64,000 nt of DNA from Brevibacillus dissolubilis (GCF_006170445.1 NZ_VCNA01000001.1:744001-808000), one strand, 5' to 3'; numbered from the stretch's first letter, positions 35,704-43,929 are shown. Made by a program: numbers and translations. The notes: a model not told the origin generated them from the letters alone.

Positions 35704-36459
35704 TTATTTACACGCCATCAAAATGACGGTGATATTATCATGACCCCCACGGTTGTTGGCCGCATCCACCAGTGCATGGGCTGCCGCTTCAAGACTCGGC
35801 GCACCATCGAGGATGATCTCCATCTCTTCGTCAGAGAGCATGTCGGAGAGTCCATCGGAGCAGAGCAGATAGACGTCATCTCCGCGCGGATCAAGCGCCA
35901 GACTCTGCACCTCGACCTGTGGCGGCTGTTCTGTCAGACCGCCGATGCATTGCAACAGGACATGCCGCTTGGAGTGTGTGGCCATCTCTTCGCGCGTGAT
36001 ACGTCCCATGTCAAAAAGCGACTGCACCAGTGACTGATCTCGGGTGATCTGACGCAGGATGCCCATGCGGAAGCGATAAAGACGGCTGTCCCCGACATGA
36101 AAGGTCGTGATCGTCTCCCCTGCACAGAAGAACCCGGTCAAGGTCGTGCCAAGCCCCTTAGCCTCTGGATGGGTCTCGCCAAATCGGTAGACCTCCTGAT
36201 GGATATCCGAGACCGCTTGCTGCAGATCCTCCGGAGTACAGGGCAGCGGAAGCTTCTTCAGCGAGCCAAGCGTCATCTCCGAGGCGACCTCGCCCGCATT
36301 GGTTCCGCCCATTCCGTCGGCTACTGCGAACAACAGTGGTGACTGTTCGGCTGAGAGCGAGTAACCGCCCGATTTTGCCACCCTATCATTTACCAAAAAG
36401 CCGTCCTCGTTGTGTTCCCGTACACGGCCCACATCTGTCAACGCATAGATCTCAAACAT
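35704..36459 (-). CDS. PP2C-family Ser/Thr protein phosphatase (PrpC/PppA-like)
   Basis: A 251-aa metal-dependent phosphatase. The motifs are complete: ALTDVGRVREHNEDGFLV (metal Asp/Glu), VADGMGGTNAGEVAS, LGTTLTGF, HVGDSRLYRFR, QITRDQS, YLLCSDGLSDML and GGHDNITVIL. There is no sensor or membrane domain, as in stand-alone PrpC enzymes. The start at 36459 lies five bases past the AAA+ ATPase stop, so the two are closely coupled. It should remove phosphates placed by the kinase of this operon. Confidence 0.94.
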   Translation of the reverse strand: MFEIYALTDVGRVREHNEDGFLVNDRVAKSGGYSLSAEQSPLLFAVADGMGGTNAGEVASEMTLGSLKKLPLPCTPEDLQQAVSDIHQEVYRFGETHPEAKGLGTTLTGFFCAGETITTFHVGDSRLYRFRMGILRQITRDQSLVQSLFDMGRITREEMATHSKRHVLLQCIGGLTEQPPQVEVQSLALDPRGDDVYLLCSDGLSDMLSDEEMEIILDGAPSLEAAAHALVDAANNRGGHDNITVILMACK

Positions 36460-36463
36460 AGAA

Positions 36464-38446
36464 TCACTCGCAATCAATCAGGATGATTTCGTTCTGTTCA
36501 TAGATTCGGGTGACGTGCACCTGTGCCTGTTCCCGGATTTGGTGGTCAAACAGATAGCGGGACAGCGGATTAATGAAGTATTTTTCCAAGATATTGCCGA
36601 TCCCACGGCCCCCGTTCTCCAGATTGCCAAAAGCAAGCGTAAGCAGGAACTGACGCGCTTCCGGACCTACCTCCAGCTGGATGTTGCTCTGTTCCTTGAG
36701 ACGGCTCGTGATCTTTTTGAGCTGGCTGTCAAGGATGAGGATCGCCACTTCTTCACGGATGTAGTCGAAGACGACGATGTTGTTGCCGATCCGGTTGAGA
36801 ATCTCTGGACGTCCCAGATCGAGCGTGAAGTACTCCTTGATCGACTCGGTAATCCGTTCCTTGATCTCCTTGTAGCTCATGACAGGCGTGATATTCGGCA
36901 CACGGGCACCGATCTCGTTCTGTTTATAGACACCCAGGTTGCTGGTGAAGACGATGATCGATTCGGAAAAATAGACCGTCTCCCCTTGTCCATCAGTCAT
37001 CCGGCCGTCTTCGAGAATCTGCAGGAACTTATCGAGGATGGATGGATGCGCTTTTTCAATCTCATCGAACAACAGGATCGAAAACGGCTTTTCCTTGATC
37101 GCATTGGTCAACTGACCGCCTGCTTCGTATCCGACATATCCCGGAGGTGCCCCGAGAAGCTTCTGGTCAGAATGGCTCTGCTGGAATTCACTCATATCAA
37201 AACGGATACAGTCGCTCACTTCCCCGAACAGATACTCTGCCAAGGTACGTGCAAGCTCTGTCTTCCCTGTCCCGGTCGGCCCGGCGAGGAACATCACCCC
37301 ACGAGGCTTGCTGGCACTCTGCGAATGCTGCAGACCAGACATCCCGCTGGCGGATCGCTTGATGATGTCGAGTGTCTCGATGATTGCGGCATCTTGGCCT
37401 TTGACCCGGTCACGGATGAAATGTTCCGCGTTGGCCAGCTTCTTTGCGCCAAGCTCTGCCCATTTGTTTTCCTTCTGACCATATTTGTAGAGGGTAATCC
37501 CGTCGTTGATACGTCCGAGCGGTATCCCTTCCTGCTGACAGAGGATTTTCAGCCCGTTCAGTTCAATATTGGTGAACCCGTCGGTGAGGTCGACAAATTT
37601 GTCTTTGTATTTTTTCACTTCTTCCTCGGTATAGGAGGTTTCATTTCCTAAGAAGGATTGCAGCTGGGTATCGATAAAACGTCGGCGGGTATGATGATCT
37701 GGCTTATTGATCCGAAGCACCTTGACATATGGGTTGTCGAGATAGAACCAAGCAGGAATATCATTGGCCTTGTTACAGATGATGAACAGCAGATGATTGC
37801 CAAGCGGTGCCTCTGCTCCCTCTTCGCGCGGACGAAGCTTGCCTTTTTTCGGTTGCAGGCTGTTGATCAGCAGGCGGGAAAAGGCTTCGCGGTCGCAATC
37901 GCTCAAATGATCTGGCGAATTGACATAGCGGGAAGCGAGATTCATCACGACCGCCATCGCACGGGTCTGGTTGGTGCGGTCTTGTCCGTACTCTTTATGC
38001 TCCATCCCGGCACGGATCATCTCGCTGGCCCGCTCCAACGAAGCACGGTACCGGCTCTGTGTCCCGCTCCCTGTACGAGTTCCGGTCGCAGTCGTACCAG
38101 CAGCCCGTAAAAAGTTGTCGAGATGAGGCTCAGAGCTTTCGTGATTATAGAAACCATCAATATGATCATAGAAAACGATATCTTGGTAGCCGTTCTCATG
38201 CAGATATTTATGTAAATAGTGATTCAGCCCAATCAGCTGCCATTGCACGTCTCCCTCCCGTACATTGGGATAGGATTGCAGGTCAAAAATATTGCCCTCG
38301 ATCACAAAAGTCGTCTTAAAGGTACGGAAACGGTCCATCTCCGAGTGCCACGGGGACAGACGCAGATTAGCGGGTGCTGCTGGCTGACTCGGCAGATTCA
38401 CGCCCAGAGACGGTGTGCCGAATTCCATGTTGAGACTGGTGGTCAT
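36464..38446 (-). CDS. ClpB-like AAA+ ATPase with degenerate first module
   Basis: 660 aa. The C-terminal half is a Clp/Hsp100 D2-type AAA+ module: Walker A GPTGTGKTE (about 389-397), pore-loop region GAPPGYVGYE, Walker B ILLFDEIEKAH, sensor VFTSNLG, Arg finger LGRPEILNRIGN, and a C-terminal D2-small domain. The N-terminal half (TTFVIEGNIFDLQSYP, then LLFIICNKANDIPAWF) looks like the core and lid of an AAA domain but I see no Walker A in it. ClpV-like unfoldases partner FHA/kinase/phosphatase sets in type VI secretion, yet no secretion genes are here. The start at 38446 follows AAGGA; an upstream ATG lacks a ribosome site. Confidence 0.9.
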   Translation of the reverse strand: MTTSLNMEFGTPSLGVNLPSQPAAPANLRLSPWHSEMDRFRTFKTTFVIEGNIFDLQSYPNVREGDVQWQLIGLNHYLHKYLHENGYQDIVFYDHIDGFYNHESSEPHLDNFLRAAGTTATGTRTGSGTQSRYRASLERASEMIRAGMEHKEYGQDRTNQTRAMAVVMNLASRYVNSPDHLSDCDREAFSRLLINSLQPKKGKLRPREEGAEAPLGNHLLFIICNKANDIPAWFYLDNPYVKVLRINKPDHHTRRRFIDTQLQSFLGNETSYTEEEVKKYKDKFVDLTDGFTNIELNGLKILCQQEGIPLGRINDGITLYKYGQKENKWAELGAKKLANAEHFIRDRVKGQDAAIIETLDIIKRSASGMSGLQHSQSASKPRGVMFLAGPTGTGKTELARTLAEYLFGEVSDCIRFDMSEFQQSHSDQKLLGAPPGYVGYEAGGQLTNAIKEKPFSILLFDEIEKAHPSILDKFLQILEDGRMTDGQGETVYFSESIIVFTSNLGVYKQNEIGARVPNITPVMSYKEIKERITESIKEYFTLDLGRPEILNRIGNNIVVFDYIREEVAILILDSQLKKITSRLKEQSNIQLEVGPEARQFLLTLAFGNLENGGRGIGNILEKYFINPLSRYLFDHQIREQAQVHVTRIYEQNEIILIDCE

Positions 38447-38468
38447 GCTGGTCACATCCTTTTTTCGG

Positions 38469-39371
38469 TTACTGGGATCCATTTTTTTGATTTACGATGT
38501 ATTCTTCTGTCAGCTCTGCCATGAGCATCAGCAGAACCAAGAGACTGATCTGATGGTAAAAAATGGCGACTGCTACATTGGCCGCGATCACCAGCATGCA
38601 GATCTTGCCGGAAAAGTCAAACCGATCATACAGATAGAAAGCTGCGAGACCGCCACCCATAATCGCCAACAGCGCAAATAAAATATGTAAGCTCTCCGGC
38701 AGAAAATAGAGAATAGGCGCACTAAGCACGCAAGCGACGTATTTATACCAGCCCTTTTTCTCGGCAACATCACGCGGAGATGAATTTGTAATAGTTGCCC
38801 GAGGCGCTTGGAGGCGTTCTTTGGAGATCGTCCAGTAGAATTCCCTGATGTTATTGTCTGCTTTACCGCTCTGTATCAACTCGTGCAACACCTCGTGCGG
38901 CGGTTTCTCTCTGTTTTGTATGATCGCCTGCAAGGCACGGGTCCTCGCCGTATGCTGATCGGGCGGGCCGTGAATCTCCCCGTGGGGAATGAGATGCAGC
39001 TGGAAGGCTTTGCTGTTATAGATTCCATAGTAAGCTGATTTTTTCTCCAAGCTGCGCAATTCTTCCACCAGACGGGGCATCTCCCGCTCCAGTTCGGCCA
39101 CTTGCTCGAATGTCTCACAGCGTTGGGTCAGCCTGTGGATTTGCCGCTGTAGCTGTTGCGCTTCCTCTGACACCACTACGAAATCGCTGATCCGCTGTAT
39201 TTCGATATAATCCGGATGCTTGCGGAGATGATTCAGGGCGAGCTGGACTTTGGGCTGAGGGCGTTTGGAGATGCTTGCGAGTAACAAAGCCAGTTGGGTG
39301 CTGGTGCTGGCGGTGTCGGTTGGCTTGGTCTGACTTGTCCCGGTTGTATGTATTGGCTGTGGTTCACTCAT
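38469..39371 (-). CDS. multi-helix membrane member (B) of the five-paralogue operon family
   Basis: 300 aa. A Thr/Ser-rich N-terminus precedes motif 1 (LALLLASISKRPQPK, then DYIEIQRISDFVVVSEEAQQ), a coiled middle, motif 2 (ALQAIIQNREKPPHEVLHEL, then REFYWTISKER) and three or four C-terminal membrane helices (about 195-285). It is the most diverged of the five but keeps the order and spacing of both motifs. AGGAGG lies 8 nt before the ATG at 39371. Function unknown; a membrane-anchored target or receptor of the kinase/phosphatase pair is possible. Confidence 0.72.
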   Translation of the reverse strand: MSEPQPIHTTGTSQTKPTDTASTSTQLALLLASISKRPQPKVQLALNHLRKHPDYIEIQRISDFVVVSEEAQQLQRQIHRLTQRCETFEQVAELEREMPRLVEELRSLEKKSAYYGIYNSKAFQLHLIPHGEIHGPPDQHTARTRALQAIIQNREKPPHEVLHELIQSGKADNNIREFYWTISKERLQAPRATITNSSPRDVAEKKGWYKYVACVLSAPILYFLPESLHILFALLAIMGGGLAAFYLYDRFDFSGKICMLVIAANVAVAIFYHQISLLVLLMLMAELTEEYIVNQKNGSQ

Positions 39372-39422
39372 CGCGCTCACCTCCTGCTGGGTATGTTCGT
39401 TGTTTTTCGCATGCGGCTGGGA

Positions 39423-40301
39423 TTAGAGAGGCACCCGGCGGCTGTTGCTGGCTATCCCTATTCCGATAAAATGACCCAGGAATCCTAAGATCGGGATGGT
39501 AATCACCCATACCAAAATGTCGGTATAATAGACTAGTATGAGCAAAGTGAGAAGCGCTGGGATGATAGCCACCGGTCCCGTCGCAATTAACAACAATACC
39601 ATAAGGATCCCCCACACCCACCAGATAATAGAGCCCATCACCTCGAAATAACCGTCCGGTGGCAGCCAGCAGATCAGGATGGCGATGATAATTCCGGCAC
39701 AAGTGGAAATCGAGACAATACGGTCATAGAGTTCTCTATCTTCCTTCTCCTGTTTTTTTGTCCGTGTCGCTTTGTAGGCTATTTCCAAATCAGCGTCATA
39801 ATCCTTCAACAGTTGTTCGCGGAGGAGTACCCCGGGTTCACGGTGTTTATTTTCCGTCAGGAGTTTCAGAATTTTTTTATACTTGGTTTGCTTTTTTTGT
39901 AACTCTTCCACCTTTTGGCGGGAGAGGAGTTCCAGATTGTAGTTGTTATTATTGATTCTGTCTATGGATGTTTGCTCCAGCGACTTCAACTTTTCGGCGT
40001 ATTTTTTTAATTTCCGCTCCAAGTCTTTTGCTTCCGCCATTGTTTGGCATTCATAGGTAAACTGTTGGATCTCTGAAGCCAGTTCGTGCGCCTTCTGGGA
40101 AAAAAGTTCACAATCATGGATCTTCTGAACGGTTGAGTAATTGCGGCTTCCCTTGATACGCTCTTCCAGAAAACGGGCGATTTTGGCCTCATTTCCGGTC
40201 ACGCCAGCCAACAAAGTCAAGAGCTTCTCCCCGGCTCCTTTTAACTTGACAGAAGCAACATTGCCTTCCACTTGCACCGTATCGTCCGCGTATGTACTCA
40301 T
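39423..40301 (-). CDS. multi-helix membrane member (C) of the five-paralogue operon family
   Basis: 292 aa. Motif 1 (LLTLLAGVTGNEAKI, then NYSTVQKIHDCELFSQKAHE) is clearly related to protein A. A Lys-rich coiled coil (about 85-150), motif 2 (ILKLLTENKHREPGVLLREQ, then LEIAYKATRTKKQ) and four membrane helices (about 200-285: AGIIIAILICWL, GSIIWWVWGILMVLLLI, VAIIPALLTLLILVYY, VWVITIPILGFLGHFIGI) follow. AAGGAGG precedes the ATG. The 51-nt gap to B and 20-nt gap from D keep it in the operon. Confidence 0.75.
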   Translation of the reverse strand: MSTYADDTVQVEGNVASVKLKGAGEKLLTLLAGVTGNEAKIARFLEERIKGSRNYSTVQKIHDCELFSQKAHELASEIQQFTYECQTMAEAKDLERKLKKYAEKLKSLEQTSIDRINNNNYNLELLSRQKVEELQKKQTKYKKILKLLTENKHREPGVLLREQLLKDYDADLEIAYKATRTKKQEKEDRELYDRIVSISTCAGIIIAILICWLPPDGYFEVMGSIIWWVWGILMVLLLIATGPVAIIPALLTLLILVYYTDILVWVITIPILGFLGHFIGIGIASNSRRVPL

Positions 40302-40321
40302 TGGCTATACCTCCTTGCTGT

Positions 40322-41245
40322 TTACTTCGAATCGTTCTGTTCGGTTTGGGTTTCAGGGAATGGCCATATCATTGCATGGATCAAAAAGCTGAGCGGTAAC
40401 AAAAGAATTGCAATGCCCAAATAAGTAAAGACGCCCAAGAAGAAATACGTCACTGCCCAGAGGATGCCCCAGCCGACTATCAAGGCCCCTATATTTGTCA
40501 AACAACCATCCAGGCTCCATTCTGTGAAGAAGCCGATCGTCAAAATTACGCCAAACAGCCAGAAAAAAATCTCGTCCCCCCACACGTAATAGTTGCCGGG
40601 CAAGAAGTAAGCCACAATCGCCCAAATCACTTCAAGGCCAACGCACAACAAAAACATAAGAATGCCAGACCGGGATTCGTCTGATTTGGCCTGCTCCGCG
40701 CTTCGTAGATCCGCATAGGCTGCACTGACCTCGACGTCTTTGTTTTTGCGTAAATAATTCCGCAATACCATAGCCGGTTCCGTTCCCGGATGATCCACGA
40801 TCAGACCGAGTACTTTGCCCGCTCCGGTTTTTTGTATTCTCATGTCTTCCAGCTTGTGGTTATCAATCAGATCAATCTTATATCGATTTGCCTCCAGCTG
40901 CTGTTCGGAGGCCTCAATCATTTCTTTGAACTGAGCTGACAGACGCGCGGCTTTTCGTTTCCACTTAACAGCTTTTTCATACGTATCGATAACAGTGCCA
41001 GTTCGTTCGGTTATCGACGGATCAGCGGAAGTGGATTCCGAACGGTCTGTTTTCGCCCGGTTGAACGCGCTGATCTGCATAATCAGCTCTCGGGCCCGCT
41101 CCGTAAAGGTGGTGTATTGGTCATAGCTCTGTAAAAGCTGATACCCCTCGCTATCCTTCGTCTCATCAATCACCAGCTGCACAATCGTCTCCTGCCGGCT
41201 CGCACACGCGGATAATAAGGTCAAAAGATTATCGGTTCGGTTCAT
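40322..41245 (-). CDS. multi-helix membrane member (D) of the five-paralogue operon family
   Basis: 307 aa. Motif 1 (NLLTLLSACASRQETI, then GYQLLQSYDQYTTFTERARE), a central coil (KWKRKAARLSAQFKEMIEAS), motif 2 (VLGLIVDHPGTEPAMVLRNY, then VSAAYADLRSAEQ) and four membrane helices (about 205-300). It shares EASEQQLEANRYKIDLI with the EESERLLEHNEYAIDLV stretch of protein A, good evidence of common descent. The ribosome site is GGAGTG. Function unknown. Confidence 0.75.
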   Translation of the reverse strand: MNRTDNLLTLLSACASRQETIVQLVIDETKDSEGYQLLQSYDQYTTFTERARELIMQISAFNRAKTDRSESTSADPSITERTGTVIDTYEKAVKWKRKAARLSAQFKEMIEASEQQLEANRYKIDLIDNHKLEDMRIQKTGAGKVLGLIVDHPGTEPAMVLRNYLRKNKDVEVSAAYADLRSAEQAKSDESRSGILMFLLCVGLEVIWAIVAYFLPGNYYVWGDEIFFWLFGVILTIGFFTEWSLDGCLTNIGALIVGWGILWAVTYFFLGVFTYLGIAILLLPLSFLIHAMIWPFPETQTEQNDSK

Positions 41246-41311
41246 TGTGCATCACTCCATATGAATCAGATTAGCATCAACACTCCTATTTCACAGGTGA
41301 GATAGGATCGT

Positions 41312-41974
41312 CTAGCTGATTCGGTTTCGTTTTGGCTTGTTCGTGGGTGGTTCTACGTGTGAAGCGGTATAATTCACCCCATGTTCCGCAAGCTTTTCCG
41401 ACAGGCTGTCAGCGCTCCTCTTCACCGGGATGCCGATGGCAAGCAGATCCTGTCCTTGAAAAATCGTCTGCACCGTGCGTTGACCCGTCAGCACCTCTTG
41501 GTAGCGCTTGCGGAATTCTTCTTTGAGAAAATGAACCCGCTGGTTGGACGAACCGCGCAATGGTTCATTGTCATTTTGCTCTTCTATGTATACGCCGTCG
41601 ATCAAAACCGCCGTATGCTGCAGGATGCCGGCAATCGACGGATTTTTTGACTGCTGCATCTCTTCCAGCCGGTAGCCTGTGTAGATCAGGATATCCTCGC
41701 TGACATGCTGACTGAGCCATGTGACCAGCTCCGCGAGTTCATCCGGCTGAACGAGCGGGTCGCCGCCTGTGATCGTCACCCCGTCGATTGGGTGTGTGAC
41801 CGAACCGATCATCTGCTTCAGTCGATTGATCGGGATGTTCCTCGCCGGGTCCTCGTCCCACAGCTCCGGGTTGGAGCAGTTCATACAGGAATGCGGGCAG
41901 CCTACCGTCCAGATCCCGATGCGGTTGCCAGGCCCCAGAGTTTTGACCGGGTAAAAGATTCGTGCAAGTTGCAT
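41312..41974 (-). CDS. NrdG-like radical SAM protein
   Basis: A 220-aa radical SAM protein of the activating-enzyme class. The cluster motif CPHSCMNC (CxxxCxxC, about 26-33) binds the 4Fe-4S cluster and ITGGDPLVQP is the SAM-contacting segment. It resembles NrdG, which makes the glycyl radical in anaerobic ribonucleotide reductase, but no NrdD is nearby and the C-terminus is about 50 residues longer. It is embedded among the phospho-signalling genes between membrane proteins E and D, so its target is probably a product of this operon. The start at 41974 is supported by GAGG at 9 nt. Confidence 0.88.
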   Translation of the reverse strand: MQLARIFYPVKTLGPGNRIGIWTVGCPHSCMNCSNPELWDEDPARNIPINRLKQMIGSVTHPIDGVTITGGDPLVQPDELAELVTWLSQHVSEDILIYTGYRLEEMQQSKNPSIAGILQHTAVLIDGVYIEEQNDNEPLRGSSNQRVHFLKEEFRKRYQEVLTGQRTVQTIFQGQDLLAIGIPVKRSADSLSEKLAEHGVNYTASHVEPPTNKPKRNRIS

Positions 41975-42020
41975 GGTGCTGATCCTCACTCCTTCGCTTT
42001 CTCAGTCGGTCTTTTTTGTC

Positions 42021-42968
42021 CTATTGGTGGAGTGAGTTTCCTGCTTTTGCACGCTGTTTGCGAATCCACACGTGAGCAATCAGTCCGCCATAAATAATCA
42101 TCGATATGATATAACATGCGAACACGTACAGCGCGACCAGCAAAACAGCGGATTGAAACAGCATTGCGACAAAATAGAACAGTACCATTGTTCCCAAAAT
42201 GAAAACCCGTCGCTTCCACTCCATATTCCCTTTGCGAATCTGCTGGATACCCATCCCAAACAGAACCACTAATCCACTGACCCCGACTTGCATAAACCAC
42301 AAGATTAGAAGCTTGCCCATGTCACTGCCAACATTAAAAAAGTAGATGACGAAGGTAACAAAAGCCAGCCACATCCCGTAACTGCCCCCTGTTTTCCATA
42401 AAAGTCGCTTGTAATCGCTCTTTTGCTCCTCTGGGGTGAGGTCGGAGTCCTTGCAGAAATTTTGATACAAGCTCTTCACGTACGGGTCATCATTGTACTT
42501 CAAATAGTACTCCATCACTCTTCGTGTGGAGGCTTGCGGGTTCGCCTGGTAGACTTGTTTCAGACGAGGATGATGGATGATTTCTGTATTCAGATCAGTT
42601 TGATATTCATCTGCCAGTTCCCGCAATCGCACGTAGGCCGCTTGGGAGTCGTCTATTGAATCAGCATTGGCATCGTATTGAAACGTCATCAATTCTTTCT
42701 CCAGTTCTCTCGCCCGCGGGGTCAAGAAGCAGTATTCATCAATCTCCGCCAGCAGACGGTATTCCGGTGTCAGTTTCAACGGTCCGATCAGCTGATGGGG
42801 TGTTGCTTCTGCACTGATACTGACACTGTTGTTGCTGTTACTGTCAGCGTGTTTCCCTATACTGGCGTTCCTTTCACTGTTGTTGGCGTCAACGTTACTT
42901 TCAGTGACGATGTTACTATTAATCGATTCCTTTGTTTGGTTTGGCAAGCTGTCTTCCTCTGTTGACAT
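42021..42968 (-). CDS. multi-helix membrane member (E) of the five-paralogue family, first gene of the operon
   Basis: 315 aa. The N-terminal 45 residues are Asn/Ser-rich and disordered. A shortened motif 1 (EYRLLAEIDEYCFLTPRARE) and motif 2 (LKQVYQANPQASTRRVMEYY, then VKSLYQNFCKDSD) match the other family members. Four membrane helices occupy about 185-300. Unlike the others it lacks the initial LLTLLA helix. The start at 42968 is chosen because GGGGG is too close to the ATG three codons earlier. It leads the 11-gene operon. Confidence 0.75.
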   Translation of the reverse strand: MSTEEDSLPNQTKESINSNIVTESNVDANNSERNASIGKHADSNSNNSVSISAEATPHQLIGPLKLTPEYRLLAEIDEYCFLTPRARELEKELMTFQYDANADSIDDSQAAYVRLRELADEYQTDLNTEIIHHPRLKQVYQANPQASTRRVMEYYLKYNDDPYVKSLYQNFCKDSDLTPEEQKSDYKRLLWKTGGSYGMWLAFVTFVIYFFNVGSDMGKLLILWFMQVGVSGLVVLFGMGIQQIRKGNMEWKRRVFILGTMVLFYFVAMLFQSAVLLVALYVFACYIISMIIYGGLIAHVWIRKQRAKAGNSLHQ

Positions 42969-43151
42969 CGTACCCATCCCCCTTTTATGTGGTAGAACCT
43001 TTATACGTAGGTACGTTCCTTTTGATTTCCTATTTTCAGGATAAAAGTCCAGTATAACCTTGCACTTGATTTACATAGATCAATAGTCCTTACTATTTTA
43101 ACAATGTTATAAAAAAGATAAGACAAAATACTTATATGTTTATTATAAATG
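42969..43151. other. AT-rich leader/promoter region of the phospho-signalling operon
   Basis: No convincing gene. On the minus strand a good -10 candidate TATACT occurs near 43036-43041 without a clear -35, so the promoter cannot be fixed and may need an activator. The open frame crossing this stretch runs into the terminator and has poor composition. Confidence 0.35.
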
Positions 43152-43190
43152 AAAAAAAGGATGTTACCTAGATAGTAACATCCTCTTTTG
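43152..43190. terminator. intrinsic terminator after the 35-aa gene
   Basis: GGATGTTAC and GTAACATCC form a 9-bp stem around CTAGATA, with A and T runs outside on both strands. It separates the small membrane gene from the signalling operon. Confidence 0.85.
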
Positions 43191-43240
43191 CCTAATTTTT
43201 TCATTTTTGAACGACTTTTTTCAGCATTTTCCCAGAAATC

Positions 43241-43348
43241 TTACAGGAACCATTGACTCAGTCGATAGCAGAATGGTCCGAACAAAAGAATAAATGTAAT
43301 AGCCATAAAAGTAGTCAATCCGCTGAGACGATTTTGTTGTTGTACCAT
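43241..43348 (-). CDS. small single-span membrane protein, 35 aa
   Basis: ATG 43348 to TAA 43241 with AAAGGAG nine bases upstream. The sequence runs MVQQQNRLSG, then a hydrophobic helix (LTTFMAITFILLFGPFC, about 11-27) and a basic/aromatic end YRLSQWFL. A dedicated ribosome site and the terminator just downstream support expression as its own unit. Family and role unknown. Confidence 0.6.
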   Translation of the reverse strand: MVQQQNRLSGLTTFMAITFILLFGPFCYRLSQWFL

Positions 43349-43476
43349 GTGTAAGCACTCCTTTATTCATCCGTTTTCCTTTGATGCTTTTATCCTACTG
43401 GATTCGTGGAGTGTAGCTTGTGATGTTTATCACAGGTAGTTGGGGAATTTTGTGGCAAAAATATGGCGGAGAGGGT

Positions 43477-43585
43477 GCTTGGGTGGGGGGAGGCGGCGAC
43501 TGGCAAGAGGCTTCCCTTTTTTTGAAAACCCGAAGGGGTATAGACTGTCCGCTGCGGAAATCCCAAGAGTGGGTCGGGTCAAAAA
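43477..43585 (+). repeat. GC-rich intergenic repeat, copy 1
   Basis: About 109 bp beginning GCTTGGGTGGGGGGAGG and ending TGGGTCGGGTCAAAAA. It is repeated almost exactly at 43594 and partly in inverted form at 43761. Apparent open frames here are caused by the repeat and are not counted as genes. Confidence 0.85.
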
Positions 43586-43593
43586 GCGGTTTT

Positions 43594-43700
43594 GCTTGGG
43601 TGGGGGCGTCAGCGCCTGGCAAGGGGCTTCCCTTTTTCGAAAACCCGAAGGGGTATAGACTGCCCGCTGCGGAAATCCCAAGAGTGGGTCGGGTCAAAAA
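43594..43700 (+). repeat. GC-rich intergenic repeat, copy 2
   Basis: About 107 bp, direct copy of 43477-43585 after an 8-bp gap, differing by a handful of bases. The shared core includes AACCCGAAGGGGTATAGACT and GGAAATCCCAAGAGTGGGTC. Confidence 0.85.
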
Positions 43701-43760
43701 GGGTTCGGGAAGCGGATTCGTACGAAGGGGTTTGCCCCTTAGCATACTCGGAGAAGTTAG

Positions 43761-43839
43761 CCACTCTTGGAATCTCCTTCGCTGGGTTGGTTTTCAAGAG
43801 AGGGGCGCCCCTTGCCAGCCGCCGCCTCCCCCATCCAGC
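43761..43839 (-). repeat. GC-rich intergenic repeat, copy 3 (inverted, internally deleted)
   Basis: Read on the minus strand this matches the ends of copies 1 and 2 (GGGGGAGGCGGCG, CTGGCAAGGGG, TTCCAAGAGTGG) but lacks the middle part with GGGTATAGACT. With copies 1 and 2 it can form a long hairpin. Confidence 0.7.
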
Positions 43840-43895
43840 TTTGGAGATGGGAAAGGGAAAAAGATTAAAAGATAAAAGATTAAAAGACAAAAACA

Positions 43896-43929
43896 AAAAG
43901 CCATCGTCGTTATGTCAACAAACGATGGC
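43896..43929 (-). terminator. terminator of the lactate operon
   Basis: GCCATCG pairs with CGATGGC across a 16-nt loop; the minus strand then runs TTTTTGTTTTTG. It follows the SLAP gene, the last of the lactate set, at about 95 nt. Confidence 0.8.

Noticed and set aside
31105-42968. Type VI secretion cluster
   Set aside because: Kinase, PP2C, FHA and a Clp-type ATPase are present, but no sheath, baseplate, TssJLM or Hcp/VgrG genes, and the host looks Gram-positive.
43001-43204. 67-codon hydrophobic/basic open frame on the minus strand
   Set aside because: It starts inside a terminator stem, runs through the AT-rich promoter gap and has no ribosome site.
43477-43700. Direct repeats as a CRISPR array
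   Set aside because: Only two full copies of about 108 bp with an 8-bp gap; no short repeats with unique spacers and no cas genes.
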